The notes below the pieces were generated by a model. The model did not search any database. It saw only the letters and a list, made by a program, of their open reading frames with translations, and had not been told where the DNA came from. Below, piece by piece: positions 12,540 to 22,749 of a stretch of DNA of 64,000 nt. Positions within the stretch are counted from its first letter, which is position 1; each line of letters begins with the position of its first letter. The stretch is from Cristatella mucedo (taxonomy: Eukaryota > Bryozoa > Phylactolaemata > Cristatellidae), in the NCBI GenBank assembly GCA_009760855.2, contig WPIO01000093.1, positions 1,457,001 to 1,521,000 of the forward strand. Reading direction: 5' to 3'. The translations under genes and the position numbers were made by a program.

Positions 12540-13240
12540 TGCCACAGGTGAGGCACGTACATTGTTGTCAAGATGCTTCGCTAATTATAGCAGCAGAAGC
12601 TGCAGGCGCACACAACATCCCTTCCACAATAGAAAACAGATCTCATAGTCCACCAGCCTGGCTGGGGAGGGGCGGCCCTCACGACTGGAAAAACGTTGAG
12701 CCAGTGGCTCCCCGCGCTCTCCTCTACTGCCTGCTCAGGCGGTGGCCACGAAGCATAATTTACTGCCCTGCCCAGCGGTACGTCATTCGGGCTCTATCGC
12801 TATATATATTTCAACATGGAAGGGTTCAGACCGACTTAACTGGGATTAAAGCTACGCGACAGCCACTCGCAGGACGCACACGCCAGCACTGCTCCTCGCG
12901 AGCAGCCGGTCATAGATGCTGCCCACTTGTAGGCAAAGCGGGGCACCGCTCCCACTGTCAGGCGGCTCCTGCAGGTCACCTCCGTGCGAGCCCCGATGGC
13001 CGGTCTCATGCACTCGTCGCTGGCCGATCCCGCCCAGCGAAAAACACTGTTGCTCATTATTTAAGCCTCGTCGTTCTCGGAGTTCCACTCCGCCGAGCCG
13101 ATCTCGCGGTCGTGCTCCTCTGTGCTCTGCCCTGAGACGCTTTCACGGGTGCTCTCCGCTGCTACGACGCTCTCGCTGCCGCACTTCCCTGCCAAGACGT
13201 CGCTCTCGCAGGCCACTTTCGCTTCGTCGCAGGCTGCTAT
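12540..13240. other. GC-rich stretch, no gene recognised
   Basis: Several overlapping ORFs exist in both strands, as expected of a GC-rich, low-stop sequence. The 13100-13300 part is an irregular low-complexity array of CTCGC/GCCGCT-type words. On the minus strand it follows the reverse-transcriptase fossil and could be part of the same element. I cannot assign domains. Confidence 0.4.
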
Positions 13241-13690
13241 CGCGTCGCCGCTGACCGCTATCCCCTTGCCTCAAGCCACTACCGCCGCCTCTCAGCAGGT
13301 CGACGACCAGCTCGTTTGTGGCCACTTCATTATTGACAATTACGTCGTCAATGTAAGAGTCATTACATTCTCGAACTACTCTATGATCTGACAGCACTTT
13401 CTTTAATACAGCTGTTATGATCTTTGGTGCAACGTTAAGCTCAAACCCGAGTCGGGTCAGGTAATGCCTTCGGCCTAAATAGGCAGCAACTTGATACATC
13501 CTTTTAAATCGCTTAACGTGAAATTGTAAGTACGCTTTTCGCAGATCAACAATCCTGATTTTGTTGCCTGAACTCCGCCACGCCCGAAGCTTGGCACTGC
13601 AAACACTACTGTCAGCGGCACGGCTGGAGATATATTGATTCAGCTCTCAATATTCAGTGACTGGCCTGACCTTGTCTTTGCAAAATTGAT
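13240..13690 (-). pseudogene. LTR-retrotransposon reverse transcriptase fossil
   Basis: On the minus strand the translation shows, in order, KVRPVTEY and ELNQYIS (interrupted by a stop), IRIVDLRKAYLQFHVK (RT motif with the first catalytic Asp), YLTRLGFELNVAPKII (equivalent to the LPFGL..AP motif) and SYIDDVIVNNE (the YxDD catalytic box). The motif order and spacing are those of an LTR-retrotransposon RT rather than the LINE-type RTs in the rest of the window. I cannot say whether it belongs to the Ty3/gypsy or another lineage. The reading frame dissolves into low-complexity sequence after residue 70 or so of the open segment, and a stop breaks the N-terminal part, so it is not functional. Confidence 0.7.
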
Positions 13691-13699
13691 AAACGACTA

Positions 13700-14460
13700 G
13701 CAAAAAATTAGACCGTCGAAAATCTCATGCAAATGGTTGCAACCAGCCATTTCAAATCCATTCAAAAACTCTGCATCATAACTGTTTGCAGAGGAGCGGG
13801 CTCGTGATAGGCTGCAATATGATTTTATGATTTTCCAGTGTCGGAATTTGAACGCTATCTGCCGCCGTCGCATGAGGCTTCTTAGATCTCATCGGTAACG
13901 CTAAGGTCGTTCTCTACATCGCAGATCCGGGGTCAACCAAGAAACTTCACTTGGTTGGCTTCGGGCTACAATGTGTACGCCTCCAAGCTGCATCGCGGCA
14001 TCGATTTCCAGCAGAATGTGGAAATCAAGGCAACAAGACGGCCAAGAAGAATTTAAGCCCATCCATGTACCTAGAGAGGCGAAGAATTTCCGTGCAAGAA
14101 TTTGATAGTCTCGTCGTTCATCATAAAACCGGACAAGCGGATCGGTCTAAGCTACGCCGAGCGTGATGAGAGATGGTCGACCGCGAACCATTACAATCAT
14201 GGAGCACCGTTAAAGAACAGCTACCAGTACATAATCTGCTATTGGCAACCGAGCTTAACTAGAGGTGAATGCACCGACGCTGTAATTCGCTGTTCTCTCA
14301 CTCGTTTTTTTGGCTGCATCTATACCGTAGTCTCGGAGCAGTATGAGGCCTATTGAGATGCGTCGCCAAACCCAAAGCACAGCATGCGAAGCCTTCGGAA
14401 GGCTCTGCTCCAACATTCCATGCTCAAGTGACCCTCAAAGCGACAGCTATAGCAATGTTA
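13700..14460. other. no gene recognised
   Basis: On the minus strand this lies upstream of the RT fossil and may be its decayed 5' part. Stops are frequent in all frames and I cannot support any domain. Confidence 0.4.
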
Positions 14461-14462
14461 AT

Positions 14463-14535
14463 AATAATACACTTGATACAGCGCCGTCCGAGAACTTAAT
14501 CTCTTTCTAGGCACTTTAAATTTGCTTCAAAGGAA
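14463..14535 (-). mobile_element. L2-B LINE tail
   Basis: AATAATAATACACTTGATA, then CAGCGCCGTCCGAGAACTTA and ATCTCTTTCTAGGCACTTTA: the reverse complement of the family 3' hairpin and ATT tail. About 70 bp. Confidence 0.75.
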
Positions 14536-14539
14536 ACAC

Positions 14540-15510
14540 ATACAGCGGCTCTTAGTCGAATGTGGCCCATCCTTGGATCGTATAGCGGACGCATTTGTGA
14601 CGGTTGCCGCATTGAATGAATGGATAACGAAAAAATTGGCTTCCTCCAAGATTGGCAAGGACGACGTACCAACCAGGACAAGTAGACGCCTACATTTGTT
14701 GGGTACCTAGTGTAAGCGGAGCCACTGACATGCGATATGTCAGGCTGGGCGTCGCCTTGCCCCGGAAGGGCAAAGCTTGGGGTCAGCTCTCAGAGGCCCG
14801 ATGACCGAAACTTGGGACGGCGTGCTTGCTCTCTTTCGGCGGAAGCTCTCGACTGTGGTAGACGTCGACTTCGACTACCCAAGGGTACTCTAGCTGGGTC
14901 TTTGATGGCGTAAGCTTGTACTGTTGGAACGGAGTCGGTGCAACGGCGGGTCTGCGGAAACACACGGAACCACTGCCACGTTTGTTCGCGCTATCGGAGT
15001 TCTCTCGCGCCACTATAGTTTACCTTGGTGGGATCCTCCCTGTAGGGCTGTCTAGTTCCCCCTTTGTATAGCGCATGCGTGTGTATTATATAAAATGTTG
15101 TGTACCCGGTCAGTCACCCTTGAACCGCAGTTGCCGGAGGCCCCGCATAATGACCAAGAACGGGCATAGTTAGTAGAGGGCCGTGGCGGGAATAGGCTAG
15201 CACCAGTGAACTCGTCTACAGTGTTACGTGCGCTTGCTTCAGAGCTCCACAGTACCAAAATTCATCTTTGTATTTTGACACTCGACATCGGCGAAATTAC
15301 CTTATCTTATGTCGGGAGGCCCAGAAGAGGTTTATCGTCAGTGTTTATGACAAATGTTATTATTATTGTTACAAATGTACGCACTTATAAGTATTTATGA
15401 AACCGGATTAGGCCAAAAACTATAGGTCGTCCTAACTTTTACATTCTAAAATATTCATAACTTATTCATTTTGTTTGTTTTTCAAGCATGATTTTACTTA
15501 CTATTCAATT
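14540..15510. other. no gene recognised
   Basis: Only short ORFs are present (the longest about 76 codons), with no recognised motif. I could not assign a repeat family. Confidence 0.4.
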
Positions 15511-15514
15511 GCAT

Positions 15515-15607
15515 ATCACCTTGCAGCAAATGTAAAGCTCCTAGAAAGAGATTAAGTTCTCTGAGGGCACTTTATCAAGTGAAATATTATTATTATTATT
15601 ATTATTA
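15515..15607 (+). mobile_element. L2-B LINE tail
   Basis: CATATCACCTTGCAGCAAAT, then the AGAAAGAGATTAAGTTCTCT loop, GAGGGCACTTTATCAAG and ATT repeats. Only the 3' end is present. Confidence 0.75.
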
Positions 15608-16554
15608 ACATAATCCCTCCTGTGCAGGGTAGCAGAAGAGCTTCCTAGCGGGTGTCATCCTGGATTTCCACCTCTACAGCATTGCTCTCAAAAGACAGAC
15701 CTACTTCACCCAGCGGGCGCAGGTAGAGGTCAGCGGAGCCAGGTCAAACGCTGAAAGGCCTTTACTATCCATTTACGTATTGGTTTGTTTCATGGAGCGT
15801 GCTGAAAAATCTGCGCCGTCAAATATGTTTTGAATGAGGTTCCATAGTCAGTAACCCATCAATACATGCAAACCTTAAGCGTGAAGTTATGCTACATTGC
15901 CAATGCGTCTTTCACTTCGCAAGCCGGAATTTTTTTGGTAGGGAAGATATGGAAATGGCTCAGCCAGGAGTAAATATTCAGGATAGTGTCAAACCTTAGG
16001 GAGATCAATAGAAAACTTCAAAGATTGAGCAGGCTATTTTACATAACACAGCCCCCTTTCCACCGGTCCGCTTTACCCTCATCCTCTTAACATCCAGATG
16101 ATGCTCGTTGAGCCACCGACTCTCCGAAGTTCAATCGGATTCGTCGGAAATCATTAACAGGTGTGGACACCCAATTGAATCAGTGAGCTGTCGCCCTTCC
16201 TGAGCCGGCTGCGTGCGACAGCCATCGATGCTGGTTTCGAGTCGAACTCGCGTTTGCGATTACCAATAGCCGAGCTTCGCGTCTTCAATCACCACTGCCA
16301 CCGAGGTGCCAACGTATTAAATGTATATTTGACAACATGCTACTGCTACAAACATGCGAGAGCGTCTGGGGAACTGGAGTTGACTTCCGCCACAAGACAT
16401 CGCGCGTAAGAGGCGGTAGCGAACATCCGAGACGAATGACCCGCGCTGGCGAAGTTGGTGCCTCAAAGCACAGCTAATGATTCGTAGGCGCTGCGCCGGC
16501 CGACTCTCCGGGTCCTGATCGTGGTAGCAGAGTGCAGCAGCAAGCTAGAGAGCT

Positions 16555-16690
16555 CGTACTTGGCTACCGAATGCGTACCGAAAGCCGCTTAGGCTGTGAG
16601 TGTGCTATACAAAACTCTCCTGCGTAACACCCGCATGGTCTTTATGACTTTGTGGAGTTACTGACGGAGATACATACATACATACTTTAG
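16555..16690 (+). mobile_element. L2-A LINE 3' end
   Basis: It matches the last 130 bp of the long L2-A copy at 45.9-48.7 kb in reverse: CTACCGAATGCGTACCGAAA, the AGCCGCTTAGGCT hairpin, GCTATACAAAACTCTCCTGC, then TTTATGACTTTGTGGAGTTA and CATA repeats. Confidence 0.8.
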
Positions 16691-16744
16691 CATAGCAAGT
16701 CCGCGTCGATAAAGTAGAGCAGTATACTCCTTGGCCCCGGGTCA

Positions 16745-16880
16745 CATGCCCAAGATGCAAGGTGCTCGCTCTTCACGATCCAGCCCGTGGGTTCGCGGCA
16801 TGCAGTGGCCTGTGCGGTTGCCTAAGAGTCTCGTCTGCTGCTATATAAATGAGGCTGTGTGAATCAGCTAAAGCTTTTTT
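16745..16880 (+). mobile_element. SINE-1 copy, diverged
   Basis: AAGGTGCTCGCTCTTCACGA and CGTGGGTTCGCGGCATGCAG form a mutated tRNA-like head. The TCGTCTGCTGCTATATAAAT and GAGGCTGTGTGAATCAGCT tail follows. Confidence 0.65.
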
Positions 16881-17604
16881 AGCCACACATTGGCACGTAT
16901 AGCAGCAGTCATAGCCTACAGCTCACGCATTCGAGGCATAAAGTAACACTGACGAACCGCTACCGCTGTAGCCTGCCGCCTGCCAAGCGGCGTAGCCAAC
17001 TGCCGAATTCGATTCTGTGTGCGCCGACGCGAAATAACAGTTAGCCTAGCCTACAGCGTTTCTGACGCTAACCTACTTGCCATTACTAAGGGTTTGCAAA
17101 TTCGTGTTGTGAACGTGACCGAGATACACGCATAACTAGAAGAGTTTGCTGAACTTTATTCACGAGTGCACAACCTCGCTGAGCGTCTAGATCAGTTTCA
17201 TCCACTCAATCCTCCAAAGCACGCGGCAAGACAGTAGTACGGACCCCACCTTTTAACCAGAGCGCTCCTTCCTTGGAAACAACTAAAAGCGCCTATTCCG
17301 GTATCCGGTGGCTCCGCAGATGTGGCGCCAGGCACGCCCCCGAACGCCGCTCTATAAAATAAAAAGAAGCGTCTTAACCCCGGAACACGTTCCTTACTTC
17401 GCCCTAGAGACGACGGAAGACCAAAGCAGGCGTAGCCGCCGCGTGCACGCATACGACGGCGCTTGTTGTCGCGAACCGTCCGCCTCTCGAGCCTCTCTGT
17501 CGCTAACCGGAACTCGCGGAACTCCCGCCCCGCGGAACTCGTGCCGTCGTCGATCGACGGTGACGCGAGCCTGCACCGCTCCCTACTTTGCGAATCCTCC
17601 TGGC

Positions 17605-17870
17605 TAACTCTTGTACTGTATCTCCGTCTCTGTAACTCCACAAAGTCATAAAGACCATGTTGGTATTACGCAGGAGAGTTTCGTATAGCGCACTCACAGC
17701 CTAACCGGCTTTCGGTACGCATTCGGTAGCCAACAGACTTCGTCTCACGCAACAAAGAGAAAGTGGGAAGCATAGCAAAATCAGGAGAGCAGTTGAGGTA
17801 GTGAGTAGCATAGAAGTAGCAGCTCAGGACCGCTGAAAAGGATGAGCCATAGTCGGCTGCTCCAGCACTT
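17605..17870 (-). mobile_element. L2-A LINE 3' end
   Basis: It carries TCTGTAACTCCACAAAGTCA, CGCACTCACAGCCTAACCGG, GCATTCGGTAGCCAACAGAC and GGATGAGCCATAGTCGGC. This is the same block as at 45.96-46.19 kb, truncated at about 17870. The small ORF 17941-17666 translates the C-terminal tail (SVGYRMRTESRLGCECAI). Confidence 0.8.
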
Positions 17871-18774
17871 CTTCGCGCTCCGACGCTTTCGTCTGCAGCT
17901 GACGCTAGTCCTTCGGACTCCCCCGATCCTCTCCAAATCAAAACTCGAAATCAAATCTCCCGCTACTTGGGGCTTCGCCTGTTTAAGTAGCTTGGCTTAT
18001 CCGTCCCCCTTCCCTGCCCTTTCTCATAAAAGCTCCCCAAGTCCACGTTCAGACAATCTGCGCTTTTAAAGGATCCGTAAATAACCCTCCCATAACCCGT
18101 AACTAAAAATGTCACTGATAATAACTGCAAAGATATGAAATCCTAAAGCTACCCAAGCGATGCTAAGCCATAAAACTTGACCATAAATGGGATTCATAGC
18201 CTATATGGAAAGCACTAAAGCAAAACCATAAACTATAAACCACAACCTGTAGAATTAACATGCCAGACCGAGTCTCTTAATTAAAAACCAAGCGGCGGCT
18301 CATCCAAAAAGCCTTCCCGTGTGGCGATACGCTACACATCTGACGTGATCTGTTCTGTATCGCCCCGTAAGCAAAGGCTAGCGTTTGGTGACTCGTCTCA
18401 ATGTACCAACCCAGGTAAACCTCCGGTGCACTGCCTCAATGCTTGTGGCCGCGCCAGTACTGGTCGCGAGTGACTGCGGCAGCTGTAAGATATGCTTTCC
18501 GTCGTCGAAGAGGCAGTACGCCAAACGTGTGACGGCTTCCACGTTCAAAAAGAGAACTTGGCCGAAAAAGCAGCGCTCGTAACGGCGCTAGTCTCAGTTA
18601 ATAATTGCCTTCTTTGTGAGAGCACCATCTATCTTCGCTGTTCAAAAATACTCTCAATCGATCTTGGTGCAATGACGAGCTGGATGTATACTAGCTAAGA
18701 ATATTGTTAGTTCTAACTTAAAAAAACGCAGGGATTTTGAGTTATCCTGTCATATCATGAACACCCAAGACCCA

Positions 18775-18935
18775 CTCGCATGATAATAGCTGATGTAGCA
18801 GCCTCTTTTTGTATAGCGACAGAAGAGTCTCAAAGGTTATCACCACCACTTGCAGCGGAACTAAAGCATCGCCAACAGCAGGTTTCGAACCCATGACCTG
18901 GGGACTGAGTCATGAAGAGCAACTGCCTAGATGAT
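18775..18935 (-). mobile_element. SINE-1 copy
   Basis: It starts with the reverse-complement tail (AGCTGATGTAGCAGCCTC), runs through CACCACTTGCAGCGG, and ends with the head GGTTTCGAACCCATGACCTG and GTCATGAAGAGCAACTGCC. Confidence 0.75.
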
Positions 18936-19039
18936 GATAAGGGCGTTTAAACGATGCTCATTGAGATGGCCAATGTTTATTGGTTTCATCTGAATGAGGA
19001 ATGATCTAGCACAAAATGAAATGAGGAGAGAGAGAGGAA

Positions 19040-19044
<5 letters not shown>

Positions 19045-19133
<89 letters not shown>
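19045..19133. repeat. (AG)n microsatellite
   Basis: About 44 uninterrupted AG units. The predicted Leu/Ser-repeat ORF on the minus strand is an artefact of this tract. Confidence 0.98.
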
Positions 19134-19137
<4 letters not shown>

Positions 19138-19202
19138 CCAGCTTGTGCTTTGAAAGGATGCCGACGTGAGTGACGGCAGAGGTCATTATTAAAAATTAAA
19201 TA

Positions 19203-19370
19203 TATATTAGCTGATCTAACAGCCTCATTTGTATAGCGGCAAGAAAGCCTTAACGGCTATCACCAATGCTTGAAGTTGGCAATGAAGGATCGCCCGCTTC
19301 AGGATTCGAACCCACAAACTCGGTCGTGAAGAGTGAGCATCTTACCTCCTGGGCTAGTTCTCCAGAGGAT
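19203..19370 (-). mobile_element. SINE-1 copy
   Basis: Reverse complement: TTAGCTGATCTAACAGCCTC, AGCCTTAACGGCTATCACCA, CTTCAGGATTCGAACCCACA and GTCGTGAAGAGTGAGCATCT. The box-B-like sequence is well kept. Confidence 0.8.
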
Positions 19371-19689
19371 GCTATCGTATCTACGTTAGATGGAGGGTCG
19401 AAAGAGCTTTTGCAGCGGAGGTCTATCGCCTTTTTAAATTAAAGGAGGTGGTCTTTGACTTGATTGGGCAACACTTAAGGTGACTCGTTTGTGGCAGTCG
19501 TTAGCAGCTTCAGGAAATCACAAAGGAGGTAACACGTTCTTGCACACACGTCTAAACAATGCATAATGGCTAAATCGTCAAGACTACTGTAAATTCGCGT
19601 GACTTTCTTCCTCCTCGGTGAGGTGCTTACCATTGCTGCAAAACTCAGACGACCAGGTAGGTTTGTCTTGAATATCGAAATTGCCACAC

Positions 19690-20000
19690 CACCACTCGTA
19701 CCCCAACTACGCTGGCTCCCTATCAAGAAGTATATTGACCGATTTTAAGGATCCGTCACTCACCGGAAGTTCCCTTGACTCCTTTGCTCATGTCTACCTA
19801 TAGAAACAATTTCTATCTCAGACTTCGCATTGCACCACCTGCTCTTCTCTCTCAATTCGTTTAGCTGTGCCTTCGCCTGCGCTCACATTCTATGGAAAAC
19901 GCGCCTTTGTTCGGAAAAGCTTGAAATCGCAACCGACTGACTTCGTAATATCCTCCGAGTTGATTACGTTTTAGAAGAGGCTCAAAATTCACTCGCTTCT
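19690..20000 (+). mobile_element. possible very degenerate L2-like LINE fragment
   Basis: CTACGCTGGCTCCCTATCAA encodes LRWLPIK, the segment equivalent to LHWLPVKQ in L2-B, followed by a weak match to the next 60 residues. No tail is visible. Low confidence. Confidence 0.35.
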
Positions 20001-20059
20001 CGAAACATTTACTCTGCACATGTGAAATTTCTTTCGTACGAATTTCGTTACGAATAGGC

Positions 20060-20560
20060 ATGCGGTTGCAAAGTAAATGACTTCTTTTCCAGCATATGTG
20101 AAAAACACAGGCAGATATTTAGTTTTCTTTGGAAGTCTTGTAGCTCTACATCGAGTTAATCTTATGCTCTCCATTTAGGCTCTTCGGAAATTTGGCATTC
20201 CATCGTAGTCGGGTGTTGAAAGTGATGAGCCCTTCCAAGCGGTGTGCACTTCACTCTCAGCTTCAGGCAAAGTCTCCACAGAAGGACGGCAATGCATTTA
20301 GCTTCCGTTGAAACATCCTAAGCGAGTGCCTGTCGTCCAAGAGCGCCTGCAGCGCGGGCTCGACGGCGGCTCGAAAAGTGGCCATCGAGCCCGCGGCTCT
20401 CTTCTTAGCGGAGCGGCGGGCTCTGGAAAAACGGTTACGCCAATTTCTTAGAATGGATAAGGAGTCCTTAAGGCGAGGCGCTTTCGGAGGCATGTTTAGA
20501 TGATCCTGGGGAGATAGCTGGAATTGTTGTTTTTTAAAGAGGCCACCGTGTAGTTACGTT
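20060..20560. other. no gene recognised
   Basis: An Arg/Ala-rich 76-codon minus-strand ORF (20493-20263) is the best open frame. It has no recognised motif or splice context, so I do not call it a gene. Confidence 0.4.
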
Positions 20561-20809
20561 GGAAGGCCCAGGGGACCTTATGTTTAACGCAAGATGGACG
20601 CAGTTGGTAGTTTCAGCATCAGCCTCTAGAATAGCTGGCCAGCTGACCCTGCCAGCTCCGAGCAGGCAGCTTCTCAGAGCGTTACACCATTTAAGAGCGC
20701 TACGGCTACGGAACGGTCGCACTATTTACGTAGTCAAAAAACCACATGAGCGTGACCTGCGGATATAAACTGCAGCAAAGAGTCTAAGATAGCTATGCAC
20801 TCTATGGTG

Positions 20810-20978
20810 AGCCGCGGTGGTACGCGGTAAGGTGGTTGCTTGGCACGACCTCGGTACCAAGGTCGTGGCTTCGAATCCTGCGGTGGGCGATCCTTTATTG
20901 CCGCCGCTGCAAGCGGTGGTGAGAGCCGTAAAGGCTCTTCTGTCGCTATATAAAAGAGGCTGTTCAATCAGCTGGTAT
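20810..20978 (+). mobile_element. SINE-1, good copy
   Basis: GAGCCGCGGTGGTACGCGGT and AAGGTGGTTGCTTGGCACGA (box A region), TGGCTTCGAATCCTGCGG (box B), CGATCCTTTATTGCCGCC, AGCCGTAAAGGCTCTTCTGT (hairpin), CGCTATATAAAAGAGGCTG and TTCAATCAGCTGG. This copy is useful as a family reference. Confidence 0.85.
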
Positions 20979-22199
20979 TTTGATTTCGATTTTAGGATCT
21001 TTACGCCGCACCGCATTGTACCGAATTGCTTTGGCCTGACGATGCCATTTGACAAAAGGAATCTTTAAAGGCTTCAATTAAGTGCAAAACCGCTCGCGAC
21101 CGGTGCTCGCAGCGAAGGCTTTCTGTTTGAACAAAATTGGGAATAGCGTGAGCACTGGAGGTCAATAATAATTTCGATAGTTATTCATAGTGTAGATAGA
21201 GTAAGTAAACTGCGGAGTCGATACATTGCTTGACGATGAGCCAGAGTATACCTGAGGATTCTTTCGTGATCTCAGCACAGCACAGCACAGCAGAAGGTTC
21301 GCGGAAGGAAGCGCCCCTATCGAATAGATCTTTTCATGGCTAGTTCATTGCCCTTCGGAGCCGTTTCAGTAATACCAGCTCGTTTCCCACGATACCCTCG
21401 GTGTGCTTTCACTTGCCCGAGTCACTTCAACCGCGACGGCGTCGCGGTTGGCAGGAGCGGCCTTGCGCTAATGTCGGCTCCACACCGTTGCGACTGGCCC
21501 AAGTGGACGGGCGTACGTGGGGCGGGCGGAGGGGGTGTGGTAGTGCGTTTCGTGTTCCGTCTCTGACCGCAAAAAGCGACCGCCGGTACGGCGGCTCAAC
21601 AAGGCCCGCGTACAGACAGAACGCAAGCAGTGGAGCCGCTCACGACGGTCGCCTTGTCGCTATCGTCCCTACGACAGCGGACGCCCCGACGGCGGAAGCG
21701 CTCCCTACGGCTCGGTGGCCGCGCGCTGGGAATTTGCCGGAGGACGCCAGCGCGCCGGGGCGCGACTGGGCGGGCGGCGCGGCGCCGAGTCTCGGTCGAG
21801 CGGGCTTGGCCGAGCGAAGCTGCTACATCGTAATAATGACGGCGGTGTTTACACTAATTGCCACTAGTTAGCAGACTATGGTGGCGGCGATAAAAGAGCA
21901 AGCAGCTCTCGGTGGGCGCCAGTCGCCTCAAGATGCCGCCTTTCTTGCGGATACAATAGGCGTTCCGGTTTCAGAAGCTCGCTACTAGCTTGCCCTTTCC
22001 CAGCCAACTGTTTGAGTCGGACCGAGAGGCCCAGCTCAAACGCTCGGACAGACGGCAGCTGGAAAGTCGCGGATCGAACTCGCCAGCTTCAATTAGGGAC
22101 TGGCGACGCGATATGTTGCTTAAGGGACGCCGCGTGCGACAGTCGACACGAAGGCTCCACGGCAGATCAATCTAAACTGGTTTTTTAACACATACTGAA

Positions 22200-22312
22200 T
22201 TTTTAAACCGACCAATATCTGGCCGAGGTCATGGGCTCGAGCCCCACCGCATAGGTGAAGCGCCAGAGTAGAGATTAAGTTCTCTTAGGGGCGCTGAACA
22301 AATGAATTATAT
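22200..22312 (+). mobile_element. SINE-2, 5'-incomplete
   Basis: CCAATATCTGGCCGAGGTCA and TGGGCTCGAGCCCCACC (box B) lead into GAAGCGCCAGAGTAGAGATT, AAGTTCTCTTAGGGGCGCTG and AACAAATGAATTATATATT. The 3' half follows the L2-B LINE tail design. Confidence 0.75.
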
Positions 22313-22466
22313 ATTATATGTGTAACATCTTTATGCTAAGGCTATAACTTCTGGTGAGCGCTGGTGATAGGAGCTCGTGCTGATGAGCGATGAGTCCGGA
22401 ACCGAGCGTCGACGATGCGAGAGCCAGGCCGTGCAGCGGCGAGAAAGGGCAGGTATGGGGCAGGAG

Positions 22467-22627
<161 letters not shown>

Positions 22628-22749
22628 CTGAAGGAGCGAGGACAGCGGCGAAGTCAAACGATGCCTGCGAATCCCTTCTTCTTCTTCTTCCGTACTTCGC
22701 TTGTGCCGCCGCTGACCGCTCGTCAGGCGAGCTCTTGGAAGGCTGGCAA

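Noticed and set aside
12539-13135. 198-codon plus-strand ORF in the GC-rich stretch
   Set aside because: Arg/Ser/Ala-rich low-complexity frame overlapping an antisense retroelement remnant; no domain recognised.
20810-20900. tRNA-like sequences with box A and box B (several sites)
   Set aside because: They are heads of SINE-1 and SINE-2 copies with bodies and LINE-like tails; the cloverleaf is degraded, so they are not tRNA genes.
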